Shown here piece by piece: positions 34,171 to 42,693 of a stretch of 64,000 nucleotides of DNA. Under the pieces are notes generated by a model. The model ran no database searches, was not told where the DNA came from, and was given only the letters and a program-made list of their open reading frames with translations. The stretch's first letter is position 1. The number at the start of each line of letters is the position of its first letter. Position numbers and translations under genes: made by a program. Source of the DNA: Flavobacteriales bacterium. GTDB lineage: Bacteria; Bacteroidota; Bacteroidia; Flavobacteriales_C; GCA-002722245. Where the stretch lies: the NCBI GenBank assembly GCA_023251075.1, contig JAHEZM010000002.1, positions 62,001 to 126,000 of the forward strand, in the 5' to 3' direction.

Positions 34171-35211
34171 GTGAATAAACAATTAAAATTAGGAATAGTT
34201 GTGCTGCTAACAGTAGCTGCCGCTATTTGGGGGATGCAATATTTGAAAGGATATAATCTTTTAAAAGATGATTTGGTGTATCATGCCAGATACAAGCACA
34301 TTCAAGGTTTGGTGGAAGCTAACCCTGTGCAATTTCAAGGGTTTAAAGTAGGGCAGGTGAGCACTATTAAAATTGTAACAGATACGGCTACGGGGGAGAG
34401 TTATGTTGATGTTTCATTCATGATTACCGATGAAAATATTAAAATTACGGATAGTACCATCGCCAGAATTATTAGTTCTGATTTATTGGGTGCAAGGGCC
34501 ATTAATATTGAACAGAACAATAAGGGGAAAGAATTGCCAAATGGCTCTCTCGTTCAAGGATCGGTGCAACAAGAATTAACAGAAATGATTAATGCTGAAC
34601 TTCAACCTTTGAAAAATAGTGTTGCCAAATTGATTGAAAGTGCAGAGCAATTGGTAGGTTCTTTTGGTACAGTAATGAACGACGATACTAAAAACAGCTT
34701 GCTCGATGCTTTCGAAAGAATTCCTCATGCTATTAGAAATTTGGAAAAAGCCACTCAAACTATCGATACCACTATTGGTGAGTCTCAATCGAAAATCAGA
34801 ATTATTCTTGCCAATGTTGAATCTATTTCAGAAAATTTCAAAAATAACAATTCAAAAATTTCAGCTATTCTTTCCAATTTAAATGGGGTTACAGATTCAT
34901 TGGCTAAGTCGAATTTGAAACAAACTATTTTAGATGTTTCAACTACTCTATCTAACACGAATGTGATTTTAGAAAAAATAAATAAAGGTGAAGGAACGAT
35001 GGGCTTGTTGTTGAATGATAAAAAACTATACAATGAGCTTACTACAACGGCTGCCCGTTTGAATATATTGATTCGCGACATTAACACCAATCCGCAAAAA
35101 TATATCAATATGTCGTTGCTTGATTTTAGAAGAAACACTGGTAATTTTGATCCTGATTCAGGTACTGTTAAGGAGCAAATTAAGCAGGATTCTTTGATCA
35201 TGAAGGATTAA
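34171..35211 (+). CDS. MlaD/MCE family lipid-transport protein
   Basis: Periplasmic substrate-binding subunit of an Mla-type phospholipid transporter, anchored in the inner membrane. The GTG at 34171 gives an immediate N-terminal TM segment (5-25), then one MCE domain at about 36-115 (LVYHARYKHIQGLVEANPVQ ... GFKVGQVSTIKI ... SDLLGARAINIE), then a long helical coiled-coil tail. Total 346 residues. The ATPase and permease subunits (MlaF, MlaE) are not adjacent here. The position beside an amidase and divergent lptD suggests joint outer-membrane maintenance. Confidence 0.88.
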   Translation: MNKQLKLGIVVLLTVAAAIWGMQYLKGYNLLKDDLVYHARYKHIQGLVEANPVQFQGFKVGQVSTIKIVTDTATGESYVDVSFMITDENIKITDSTIARIISSDLLGARAINIEQNNKGKELPNGSLVQGSVQQELTEMINAELQPLKNSVAKLIESAEQLVGSFGTVMNDDTKNSLLDAFERIPHAIRNLEKATQTIDTTIGESQSKIRIILANVESISENFKNNNSKISAILSNLNGVTDSLAKSNLKQTILDVSTTLSNTNVILEKINKGEGTMGLLLNDKKLYNELTTTAARLNILIRDINTNPQKYINMSLLDFRRNTGNFDPDSGTVKEQIKQDSLIMKD

Positions 35212-35245
35212 GAAGGGGTTTCATTAATTTATTAAAAGTTTACCT

Positions 35246-36571
35246 ATGCAATTTATACCCAACATTGTATTTGCATTACTACTTATTGCCACTTCGGTTT
35301 TCTTTGTAAAACAAGTGGGTAAAATCAGAAGAAATATTCTTTTAGGTCGGGAATTGGATCGCAGCGATAATTCTGCGTTGCGATGGAAAACCATGTTTTT
35401 GGTGGCTATCGGACAATCGAAAATGATGGCCAATCCTTTGGTTTCTTTTCTTCATATTTTGGTTTATGTGGGTTTTATTATCATCAATATTGAAGTCATA
35501 GAGATTGTGATTGATGGTTTGTTTGCACAACATCGCTTCCTTTCTTTTATGGGTGCTTTTTATGATTTTTTGATTGGATCATTTGAGTTTTTAGCGCTGG
35601 GTGTAATTTTCGCCTGTGCTATTTTTCTTATTCGAAGAAATGTGTTGAAAGTAAAAAGGTTTTGGAATAAAGAAATGACTTCCTGGCCTCGTTCCGATGC
35701 GAATATTATTTTATGTACTGAGATTTTATTGATGAGTGCTTTCCTGATTATGAATGCTACCGATGCTTCACTTCAGAACTTAGTGATTTATCAGGATGAT
35801 TATATTAAAGCTGGATCTTTTCCTATCTCAAGTATCATTGCTCCTTTGTTTGAAGGATTTACACCTAAAGCATTGGTGATGATTGAACGTTTTTGCTGGT
35901 GGTTTCACATCATTGGTATTTTTGCTTTCATTTGTTATTTACCTATTTCAAAGCATTTCCATATTATTTTGGCTTTCCCTAATGTTTACTATTCTAACTT
36001 AAAACCTAAAGGTGAATTCACCAATATTGTTGAGGTTAGCAATGAAGTGAAATTAATGATGGATCCATCGGCAACTCCACCGCCAGCTATAGAAGGTGCC
36101 CCTAAAACTTTTGGCGCTAAAGATGTAAGTGATTTAAGTTGGAAATCGATTATGGATGGTTACACTTGTACAGAGTGTGGAAGATGCACCGCCGCTTGTC
36201 CGGCCAACCAAACCGGTAAATTACTTTCTCCTCGTAAAATCATGATGGATGTTAGAGATAGAGCAGAAGAAGTAGGTAAAGGAATTGATAAAAATGGAAA
36301 GGATTTCAGTGATGGAAAATCTTTGGTTTACGATTATGTTACACCTGAAGAATTATGGGCTTGTACTTCTTGTAATGCTTGTACAGAAGCTTGTCCGGTA
36401 AACAATGATCCATTGGCTGCCATTATAGAAATGAGAAGATTTTTAGTGATGGAGAAATCAGAAGCTCCACAAGAATTAAATAATGTATTCACCAACATTG
36501 AAAATAACGGTGCGCCATGGCAATTTTCTATGGCCGATAGGTTGAAGTGGGCATCAGAATCAGATAAATAA
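35246..36571 (+). CDS. Membrane-anchored 4Fe-4S protein (heterodisulfide-reductase type electron carrier)
   Basis: Protein of 441 residues with an N-terminal part of about six TM segments resembling the cytochrome b-type membrane subunit of respiratory complexes, then a cytoplasmic ferredoxin-like domain. The two clusters are CTECGRCTAACP (about 308-319) and CTSCNACTEACP (about 373-384). It forms a unit with the next gene (12-base gap), which carries CCG cysteine-rich domains: together they look like a split HdrD/GlpC-type module that moves electrons between a soluble donor and the quinone pool. The donor is unknown. Probably cotranscribed with the MCE gene. Confidence 0.85.
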   Translation: MQFIPNIVFALLLIATSVFFVKQVGKIRRNILLGRELDRSDNSALRWKTMFLVAIGQSKMMANPLVSFLHILVYVGFIIINIEVIEIVIDGLFAQHRFLSFMGAFYDFLIGSFEFLALGVIFACAIFLIRRNVLKVKRFWNKEMTSWPRSDANIILCTEILLMSAFLIMNATDASLQNLVIYQDDYIKAGSFPISSIIAPLFEGFTPKALVMIERFCWWFHIIGIFAFICYLPISKHFHIILAFPNVYYSNLKPKGEFTNIVEVSNEVKLMMDPSATPPPAIEGAPKTFGAKDVSDLSWKSIMDGYTCTECGRCTAACPANQTGKLLSPRKIMMDVRDRAEEVGKGIDKNGKDFSDGKSLVYDYVTPEELWACTSCNACTEACPVNNDPLAAIIEMRRFLVMEKSEAPQELNNVFTNIENNGAPWQFSMADRLKWASESDK

Positions 36572-36583
36572 AAACAGAAGTGT

Positions 36584-37372
36584 ATGTCGGAATTAATTGT
36601 ACCCTCGTTAGCTGAAATGACTGCTAAAGGCGAAACCCCTGAAGTATTGTTTTGGGTAGGTTGCGCAGGAAGTTTTGATGATAGAGCAAAAAAAATAACA
36701 CGTTCGATGGCTAAATTATTACAAAAAGCCAACGTGAAATTTGCTGTTTTAGGTACCGAGGAATCGTGTACAGGAGATCCGGCAAAACGTGCCGGAAATG
36801 AATTTTTGTTTCAAATGCAGGCCTTTACCAATATTCAGGTGATGAATGCCTATCAGGTAAAAAAAATAGTAACCACTTGTCCGCATTGTTTCAACACACT
36901 TAAAAATGAATATCCTGAACTAGGTGGTAATTATGAAGTAATGCATCATACTCAATTGCTGCAACAATTATTGAACGAAGGGAAACTATCTATTGAAGGT
37001 GGAAAATTTAAAGGCAAAAGAATTACTTATCATGATGCTTGTTATTTAGGCAGAGCGAATGATGTGTATGAAGCTCCGCGTGATTTGATTGAACGTTTAG
37101 ATTCTGAATTTGTGGAAATGAAACGCTCGAAAGCAAAAGGTTTATGTTGTGGTGCCGGCGGAGCTCAAATGTTTAAAGAACCCGAAAAAGGAAATAAGGA
37201 TGTAAACATAGAAAGAACCGAAGATGCTTTGGAAACATCTCCCGATATTATTGCAACTGGTTGTCCGTTTTGTAATACCATGCTTACCGATGGTGTGAAA
37301 AATAAAGAGAAAGAAGGTAGCATTAAAGTTTTCGACTTAGCTGAATTAATAGCGCAAGCAAGCGATTTGTAG
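36584..37372 (+). CDS. Fe-S oxidoreductase with CCG domains (HdrB/GlpC-like)
   Basis: Cytoplasmic protein of 262 residues with two cysteine-rich (CCG) domains: FWVGCAGSFDDRAKKI with CTGDPAKRAGNE and TTCPHCFNTLKNEYP in the first half, and TYHDACYLGR, LCCGAGGAQMFKE and TGCPFCNTMLTDG in the second. This pattern builds the non-cubane cluster sites of HdrB and related proteins. It is the partner of the preceding membrane-bound ferredoxin-type subunit. No flavoprotein gene is close by, so the electron donor is open. Confidence 0.87.
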   Translation: MSELIVPSLAEMTAKGETPEVLFWVGCAGSFDDRAKKITRSMAKLLQKANVKFAVLGTEESCTGDPAKRAGNEFLFQMQAFTNIQVMNAYQVKKIVTTCPHCFNTLKNEYPELGGNYEVMHHTQLLQQLLNEGKLSIEGGKFKGKRITYHDACYLGRANDVYEAPRDLIERLDSEFVEMKRSKAKGLCCGAGGAQMFKEPEKGNKDVNIERTEDALETSPDIIATGCPFCNTMLTDGVKNKEKEGSIKVFDLAELIAQASDL

Positions 37373-37373
37373 T

Positions 37374-38171
37374 ATGGATGCCTTAGATGATTCTATTTTT
37401 GAATCCCGGCCGGTAGATAAAAATGATGAAAATGTTCAGAATTACATCATCAGAGAGGATGGTTTTGAGGAAGTAAAAAAAAGAATAACTTCAAAAAAAA
37501 ATAAGGCCACTATTATAGGAGCTGCAGTTTCAATAGCCATTTTATTAGTTTATCAGTTTTACCTTAAAGATGATTTTGATTTTCAATTCATCGCTGTTTA
37601 TATTCCAATTCTATCGGTCTTTTTGTTTGTTAGTTCAAGACGCACTACCAAAAAATTAATAGAAAAACAGAAAAGCATTTTTGCAGGATATGAGCTGTTT
37701 GTTACTACCGATAGCATAAGCCGTGTAATTACCGGTTATCCGTCTATCACTATCATGTTTGCTGATATAAGAGATATTATGAAAAGTAAAGACGGTGCTT
37801 TGCTTATTCGTTCAAAAACTACTGTTCACGATATTATTTCTGTTCCCGCTCAACTACAAAATTTTGAAGAGCTTGAACAAAAGTTGGTTGCTATTAAACC
37901 CATTAGCGGTAAAAATACTTTGCTTAAATATCAGATTCTTCGATTGATTATTTCTGTTGGGTTAATTGCTACGATGTTTATTGTAGCCACGGCAGAAGAT
38001 GTTTGGATTTTGTTGGGGGCTATAGTTCTTTTATTGGTTTATATAGTATGGGTAATCACCGTGATTTTAAAAAGTAAAAATGTAGATAAGCAAGGAAAAA
38101 GAACATTGTATCTATCCATCTTACTACCTTTAGGAGTAATTCTGTTTGCAGTATTCAAATTATTAAAGTAG
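37374..38171 (+). CDS. Uncharacterised membrane protein
   Basis: Not recognised. The 265 residues have two N-terminal TM segments (about 46-63 and 72-87), a soluble middle of about 90 residues whose beta-rich pattern (ELFVTTDSISRVITGYPSIT and following) resembles a small PH-like domain, and three C-terminal hydrophobic segments. The ATG lies 1 base after the stop of the Fe-S gene, so it is likely in the same operon. A role in assembly or anchoring of the Fe-S complex would be guesswork. Confidence 0.7.
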   Translation: MDALDDSIFESRPVDKNDENVQNYIIREDGFEEVKKRITSKKNKATIIGAAVSIAILLVYQFYLKDDFDFQFIAVYIPILSVFLFVSSRRTTKKLIEKQKSIFAGYELFVTTDSISRVITGYPSITIMFADIRDIMKSKDGALLIRSKTTVHDIISVPAQLQNFEELEQKLVAIKPISGKNTLLKYQILRLIISVGLIATMFIVATAEDVWILLGAIVLLLVYIVWVITVILKSKNVDKQGKRTLYLSILLPLGVILFAVFKLLK

Positions 38172-38177
38172 CACGTT

Positions 38178-38687
38178 ATGAGCTCATTCAAAATATTAAA
38201 TTCAAATTCATTAGCACTTCATTCACGTGTTTGGATTTATCAGGCTAATCGCATTCTTAGTAGTGATGAAGTTGCAAAAGCAAACGATATGATTCAGGCT
38301 TTTCTCCCACAATGGAAATCGCATGGTAAAGAGTTGGCTGCTTCCATAGAAGTTGTGCATAATTTATTTGTGGTGGTGATGGCCGATGAAGGAATTGAAG
38401 CTCCAACGGGGTGTTCAATAGATTCGTCGGTGAAGTTGATAAAAGAAATTCAAAGCGTTTTAAATATTGATTTTTTCGATAGAATGCTGGTTTCTTACGT
38501 TGCCAATGATAAAATTTTATTGACTAAAATGTTCGATTTTCAGGCTAAATTGAAATCGGGTGAGTTAAATGAAAATACTTTGGTATTTAATAATCTGGTG
38601 GAGAATAAAGAACAGCTTTTAAATTCGTGGTTACTTCCTGTAAAAGACAGCTGGCATAAAAGAATGCTTGCAGGAATTAAAATTTAA
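38178..38687 (+). CDS. Conserved Bacteroidota protein of unknown function
   Basis: Soluble protein of 169 residues. Proteins of this kind occur widely in Bacteroidota and are often labelled ABC transporter ATPase, but no Walker A, Walker B or ABC signature is present, so I do not adopt that name. Visible conserved-looking elements are SRVWIYQANR (residues 17-25), WKSHGKELAASIEV and PTGCSIDSSVKLIKEIQ, the last with a striking Cys-Ser-Ile-Asp. It starts 6 bases after its neighbour and overlaps the convergent gene end by 4 bases. Confidence 0.75.
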   Translation: MSSFKILNSNSLALHSRVWIYQANRILSSDEVAKANDMIQAFLPQWKSHGKELAASIEVVHNLFVVVMADEGIEAPTGCSIDSSVKLIKEIQSVLNIDFFDRMLVSYVANDKILLTKMFDFQAKLKSGELNENTLVFNNLVENKEQLLNSWLLPVKDSWHKRMLAGIKI

Positions 38688-40933
38688 TTTTTCTTCGCTT
38701 TGGTATTTCCCAACTGTAAAAAGTTATAGTATAGAATTGATTTAATTCTGTCCTGACTATCTTTTCCGTTAATCATGTAAGCTTTATTGTAAATCAACTT
38801 GCCTTTTTCAATATCAGCTACCATCATGTAGTGATAGGTATAATAATCGGGTGTTGCAGCATCGTAAATAAAAATAGGGGCTAGGTAAAAATAATACACC
38901 AGATTGAAAGCTAAAGCAACAGGATCACTCATTGCATCGGGTTCAGTAATAGCAAAAACATTGTTCCACGCTAAGTATTTTGTTTGATGATGTTGCATTA
39001 GCATGTTTACCAATTCGTAATCTACCGACTGAACACTATCTAAATCTTTGTGTTTGTACAACTCATCAATAAAAGCATTTAATCGGGCAATATCATTAAA
39101 TGTGTTTACCTGTTTGGCATTAATAAATTTTGAATCGAGCAGTTCAACATTCAGATGCGCTTTTTTAGAAATATCTTTTATCATTTTACTGTACTCTTTT
39201 CTTGCGGCTTCCGATGATTGCGCATTAAATTTCTCGTTAAAAAAAGTATTGTTTATTTTAAAATAACTTGGATCAACCATCACAATTTTAGGGAGATGAA
39301 GATGTTGATCTACGGGTGAATTGTAATTAATTAACTCTGCTGAATGATAGGTTATATTATTCAGGAGAGGTTTGTCTTTGAGTTGAACAGCCTTATCGTA
39401 AGCTATTGCAAATTCTGGATCAGAAAAGAAAGAAGCAAAAGCATGTTTGGTATTTATAAAAGTACTGTCGGCTGGTCTTTTACCATAGCCATAGTAAGTA
39501 TTGATCATCATTGGTCGGGGTTTGAAATTTCTTCTGTTCTGATCAGCAATAATGGAATCAATAGGTAGTTGTTGGCGACTATAAGAATCATTGTTTTTTC
39601 CATACAAACGGAAATTTTCTATCAATAATTCTTCTGCTTTTTTCTTCAAATCTTTTCTTGAAGGAAACATCTGATAATTTTTCCAAAGAGAGGAAATAGC
39701 TAAGGCATTTATTTCATCATCTTTCATTACAGTGAAAAGCAGGTGTAGTTGTTGTGTTTCACCTTTTACATTTTCAAATCGGGAGTTTACATCAGCAATG
39801 CGATGAATATTATTGTATTTGGCCAGGTAATATAAACTGTTGGAAATATTGGTAGATAAGAATTCATTGTTTGGAAATTCCGAAAGTAGTAAATAAGAAT
39901 TGTATATAGCTTCAGCGTATCTTCTATTAGAGAGATAGAGGGAACTCATTTCAAAGCGACAAATATTTCGCATGAAAAAAAATGCTTGGGGTGGGTTTAC
40001 AAAAGTATTTCTTCCACGGGTATTTAAGTAGTAAAAATTATTTTGCAAACTAGTTTTTCTGGTTTTTAAATCAAAATGAGTGAAATCATAATTGCCCCCA
40101 TCTTCTAAAGGATTTACAGAAGCAAAAAAGTAATTTTCAGGAACTATGAAATTACTGGTATTAAAAAATTTTTTATCGAAGTTTTTTTGTTCTAACGGAG
40201 CTTCTGCATTGGCATAGCAAGAAAATAAATTATCGCTGGTTTCGCTACTGTAGGGGCTATTGGCTAAAATACTTAATGCCATAGAGTCGGCTGCCAATTC
40301 ATATTCTAAAGTATAGTTCGATTTTTGAAGCAATTGATTTTGAATAACCTTTAAATTATATCCGCCGGTGTTTAAAATTTTACTTCCATCGAGATATAAA
40401 TTAAGAGAATGCTTCGATTTAAAATGAGCAATTTCTCTTGCTAAAACAAATGCCACTTCCGCTTCGTTTTGCAATCTTGCGATTAATCCTAGCGTTACTA
40501 TAATGGCACCGTCGCTCGTGCAAAAGGAATTGGTAAAAGAAGATTTTACAATAAAAAAATGTAGCTTATTGAATGTTTCAATATCGTTTTTTAATAAGTC
40601 TTTTGCAATGTTTTGTAAGTAGTTGCTCAATGTGTCGTTAAAAACAACTTCACCACTTAGCATTAATTCAGAAACAATGAAACTACTTTCTATAATGTTT
40701 CGCTGTTTGGCTTTTTTTTCAAACCAGGAATCCTCTTTTTTAATATTCTTTTTTTCTCCTTCTGCTATTCTTTTTTCTATGTTTTTAATAATCACTTTGG
40801 GAATCTCTCCTTTCGATTGAATTCCTTGGTAGTTATTGAGATCAATGGATTGAGCATGAACAGAAAAGGTTGTAATAATAAAAAACAACAACGCAGCGTA
40901 TTTACTTGAATATATAATAGAATATTTGCTCAT
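38684..40933 (-). CDS. Secreted M48-like protein with altered zinc motif
   Basis: Exported protein of about 749 residues. The frame is open further upstream (to 41056), but ATG 40933 is chosen because it is followed at once by a signal peptide ending FSVHAQ and has a promoter just before it. The region FVLAREIAHFKSKHSLNLYL occupies the place of the M48 HExxH helix but has REIAH, so the first zinc ligand is Arg; YELAADSMALSIL matches the downstream E-x-x-x-D ligand region. The upstream SFCTSDGAIIVTLGLIARLQNEAE also fits the M48 fold. The C-terminal half of about 450 residues is unrecognised. Loss of protease activity is inferred. Confidence 0.72.
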   Translation of the reverse strand: MSKYSIIYSSKYAALLFFIITTFSVHAQSIDLNNYQGIQSKGEIPKVIIKNIEKRIAEGEKKNIKKEDSWFEKKAKQRNIIESSFIVSELMLSGEVVFNDTLSNYLQNIAKDLLKNDIETFNKLHFFIVKSSFTNSFCTSDGAIIVTLGLIARLQNEAEVAFVLAREIAHFKSKHSLNLYLDGSKILNTGGYNLKVIQNQLLQKSNYTLEYELAADSMALSILANSPYSSETSDNLFSCYANAEAPLEQKNFDKKFFNTSNFIVPENYFFASVNPLEDGGNYDFTHFDLKTRKTSLQNNFYYLNTRGRNTFVNPPQAFFFMRNICRFEMSSLYLSNRRYAEAIYNSYLLLSEFPNNEFLSTNISNSLYYLAKYNNIHRIADVNSRFENVKGETQQLHLLFTVMKDDEINALAISSLWKNYQMFPSRKDLKKKAEELLIENFRLYGKNNDSYSRQQLPIDSIIADQNRRNFKPRPMMINTYYGYGKRPADSTFINTKHAFASFFSDPEFAIAYDKAVQLKDKPLLNNITYHSAELINYNSPVDQHLHLPKIVMVDPSYFKINNTFFNEKFNAQSSEAARKEYSKMIKDISKKAHLNVELLDSKFINAKQVNTFNDIARLNAFIDELYKHKDLDSVQSVDYELVNMLMQHHQTKYLAWNNVFAITEPDAMSDPVALAFNLVYYFYLAPIFIYDAATPDYYTYHYMMVADIEKGKLIYNKAYMINGKDSQDRIKSILYYNFLQLGNTKAKKN

Positions 40934-40948
40934 TAAATTTATCTTTAC

Positions 40949-40979
40949 CGAAGGTACATAAAACCTGCAATAGTGCCAA
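40949..40979 (-). promoter_or_regulatory. Promoter of the M48-like gene
   Basis: Minus-strand TTG (40977-40979), a 20-base spacer and TACCTTCG (40949-40956) fit the Bacteroidota promoter pattern with one mismatch in the -7 box. Predicted transcription starts near 40944, upstream of ATG 40933, and excludes the longer reading start. Confidence 0.45.
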
Positions 40980-41665
40980 TGAACGTTAAAATCCATAAAA
41001 TTCTTGCTTCTGTTTTCGCCTTTATTGTATTTTTTCATTTTCAAGGCAGTGCACAAGAAAGAATAATTCCTGGTTATTTAGGTAAAAAAAATATTCTATT
41101 CGCTTCTGGAAAAATTTGTGCTTTACCTCTTTACAATTATTTTGTGGTAGATTACGGTACTTCTTTTTTTAAATCCAATATATTATTGTGGAATGCAGGT
41201 GTTAAAAGGGTAATCGGTAAATCGGGAACGGTTGGCTTGTCGGCAGGTTATGCACAAGGAACTGTTTTTTCTGATGGAACTCCCGAATTTGTATCGTGTA
41301 ATTATAGCGGATTGGATTTTAAGCTTGATTTTCGTTCTTATAGCTTTAGAAACAGAGGAAGTTTAGCTCCTTTAGGAAAGCATATGAGATATAATATTTT
41401 GTATTCAGAATATGCTATTCATACTGCACAGGATAGACTGCAATTGGGAAAGATTCGCACCATAGGAGCCGGATTGGGCTTAGGAAGTTCAAGAATATTT
41501 TATGATAAACTTTGGGTGGATTATGGTTGGGATTTCGATTTAACCTTTAAAGTTTATGATCAGCAAGATATCGTGAACGGATTTAAATACGATCAACGTT
41601 TGTTTAATATTACGCAAACCATGTTTATCGTAACATTTAATGCGAGCTTTGGTTTAGTGTATTAA
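40979..41665 (+). CDS. Exported protein, probable outer-membrane beta-barrel
   Basis: Function unknown. ATG 40979 is preferred to a GTG at 40973. The 228 residues begin with a signal peptide (VFAFIVFFHFQGSAQER, cleavage near residue 25), followed by alternating hydrophobic strands and many Tyr, Gly and aromatic residues (VGLSAGYAQGTVF, TIGAGLGLGSSRIFYDKLW) and a final strand TMFIVTFNASFGLVY ending in an aromatic residue, the usual outer-membrane signal. It is divergent from the M48-like gene, sharing a 45-base gap, and convergent with kdsA. Confidence 0.75.
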   Translation: MNVKIHKILASVFAFIVFFHFQGSAQERIIPGYLGKKNILFASGKICALPLYNYFVVDYGTSFFKSNILLWNAGVKRVIGKSGTVGLSAGYAQGTVFSDGTPEFVSCNYSGLDFKLDFRSYSFRNRGSLAPLGKHMRYNILYSEYAIHTAQDRLQLGKIRTIGAGLGLGSSRIFYDKLWVDYGWDFDLTFKVYDQQDIVNGFKYDQRLFNITQTMFIVTFNASFGLVY

Positions 41666-41666
41666 G

Positions 41667-42485
41667 TTATTGAATCGCTTTTCTAATTCTCACTAGTTTT
41701 TCAATCAATCCTTCTAGCAAATCCAATTGAAGCATATTGGCTCCATCCGATTTAGCTTCTGATGGGTTAGGATGGGTTTCAATAAATAAACCATCTACTC
41801 CCACCGAAATACCAGCTTTAGCGATAGTTTCTATCAATTGAGGTTTACCTCCGGTAACTCCTGAATTTTGATTGGGTTGTTGCAACGAATGTGTGATATC
41901 AAGAACTACAGGATGTCCGAATTCTTGCATTTCAGGAATGTTGCGGTAATCTACAATCAAATCCTGATAACCAAATGAATTTCCTCTTTCAGTAAACCAA
42001 ACATGTGGATTACCACTATCGATTACCTTTTGAGCGGCAAATTTCATGGCTCCTGAATTAACAAACTGCCCTTTTTTAATATTTACCACTTTTCCGGTTT
42101 GTGCTGCGGCAATTAATAAATCTGTTTGTCGACAAAGAAATGCTGGAATTTGCAATACATCTACGTATTCTGCTGCTATGGCAGCGTCTTTCGATTCATG
42201 AATATCGGTGATGGTGGGAATATTGAATGTTTCAGATACTTTTCTTAGTATTTTCAGGGCTTTTTCGTCGCCTATTCCTGTAAAGGAATCAACTCTGGAG
42301 CGGTTGGCCTTTTTAAAAGATCCTTTAAAAATAAAAGGAATTTGATGTTTATCGGTTATTTTTACTAATCTTTCGGCAATTTTCATTGCTATTTCTTCTC
42401 CTTCAATAGCACAGGGGCCAGCGATTAAAAAGAAGTTTCCTGAATTACTGTATTTTATCTTTGGGAGATATCCGATGTTGGCCAT
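41667..42485 (-). CDS. kdsA: 2-dehydro-3-deoxyphosphooctonate aldolase (KDO-8-phosphate synthase)
   Basis: Condenses phosphoenolpyruvate with arabinose 5-phosphate to make KDO-8-P for lipopolysaccharide. ATG 42485 is chosen (272 residues, MANIGYLPKI...), not the in-frame ATG at 42572, since the extension is AT-rich and unlike the family. Conserved blocks are FFLIAGPCAIEGEE, IPFIFKGSFKKANRSR, GIGDEKALKIL, TDIHES, IPAFLCRQTDLL, NIKKGQF and DITHSLQQPN. Metal dependence is not resolved here. Its presence beside glycan genes and the lptD locus fits lipopolysaccharide supply. Confidence 0.95.
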   Translation of the reverse strand: MANIGYLPKIKYSNSGNFFLIAGPCAIEGEEIAMKIAERLVKITDKHQIPFIFKGSFKKANRSRVDSFTGIGDEKALKILRKVSETFNIPTITDIHESKDAAIAAEYVDVLQIPAFLCRQTDLLIAAAQTGKVVNIKKGQFVNSGAMKFAAQKVIDSGNPHVWFTERGNSFGYQDLIVDYRNIPEMQEFGHPVVLDITHSLQQPNQNSGVTGGKPQLIETIAKAGISVGVDGLFIETHPNPSEAKSDGANMLQLDLLEGLIEKLVRIRKAIQ

Positions 42486-42638
42486 TTTGTAAATTTTGGT
42501 AAAGGTAAATGAAAAATAAGGGGAATAAAATATGTTTTCTCGTTTAAATAAAACTAGGGTTGAATCGATCATTAACGAAAAATTGCTATTTTTTAGCAGT
42601 TAATGAAACAGACAAAGCGTATTTATTCAGGCTATTAA

Positions 42639-42669
42639 TTTGAATCTCTTTGTTAATTAATTACTTTCG
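42639..42669 (+). promoter_or_regulatory. Promoter at the head of the plus-strand glycan cluster
   Basis: TTTG (42639-42642), exactly 19 bases, then TACTTTCG (42662-42669) match the Bacteroidota consensus with one mismatch in the -7 box. It would start transcription near 42674, 20 bases before the first gene at 42694. Confidence 0.6.
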
Positions 42670-42693
42670 CGAGCATATCTAATATTAATTGTA

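Noticed and set aside
37374-38687. Toxin-antitoxin or defence pair reading of the two unknown genes after the Fe-S pair
   Set aside because: Their lengths, membrane segments and operon position fit accessory genes of the Fe-S unit better; no toxin motif is visible.
40934-41056. Upstream start of the M48-like gene (41 extra residues)
   Set aside because: It would overlap the divergent gene at 40979, has no signal peptide at its start, and the promoter at 40949-40979 lies inside it.
42486-42572. N-terminal extension of kdsA by 29 residues
   Set aside because: The extension is AT-rich, unlike the family, and the shorter start gives the normal length of 272 residues.
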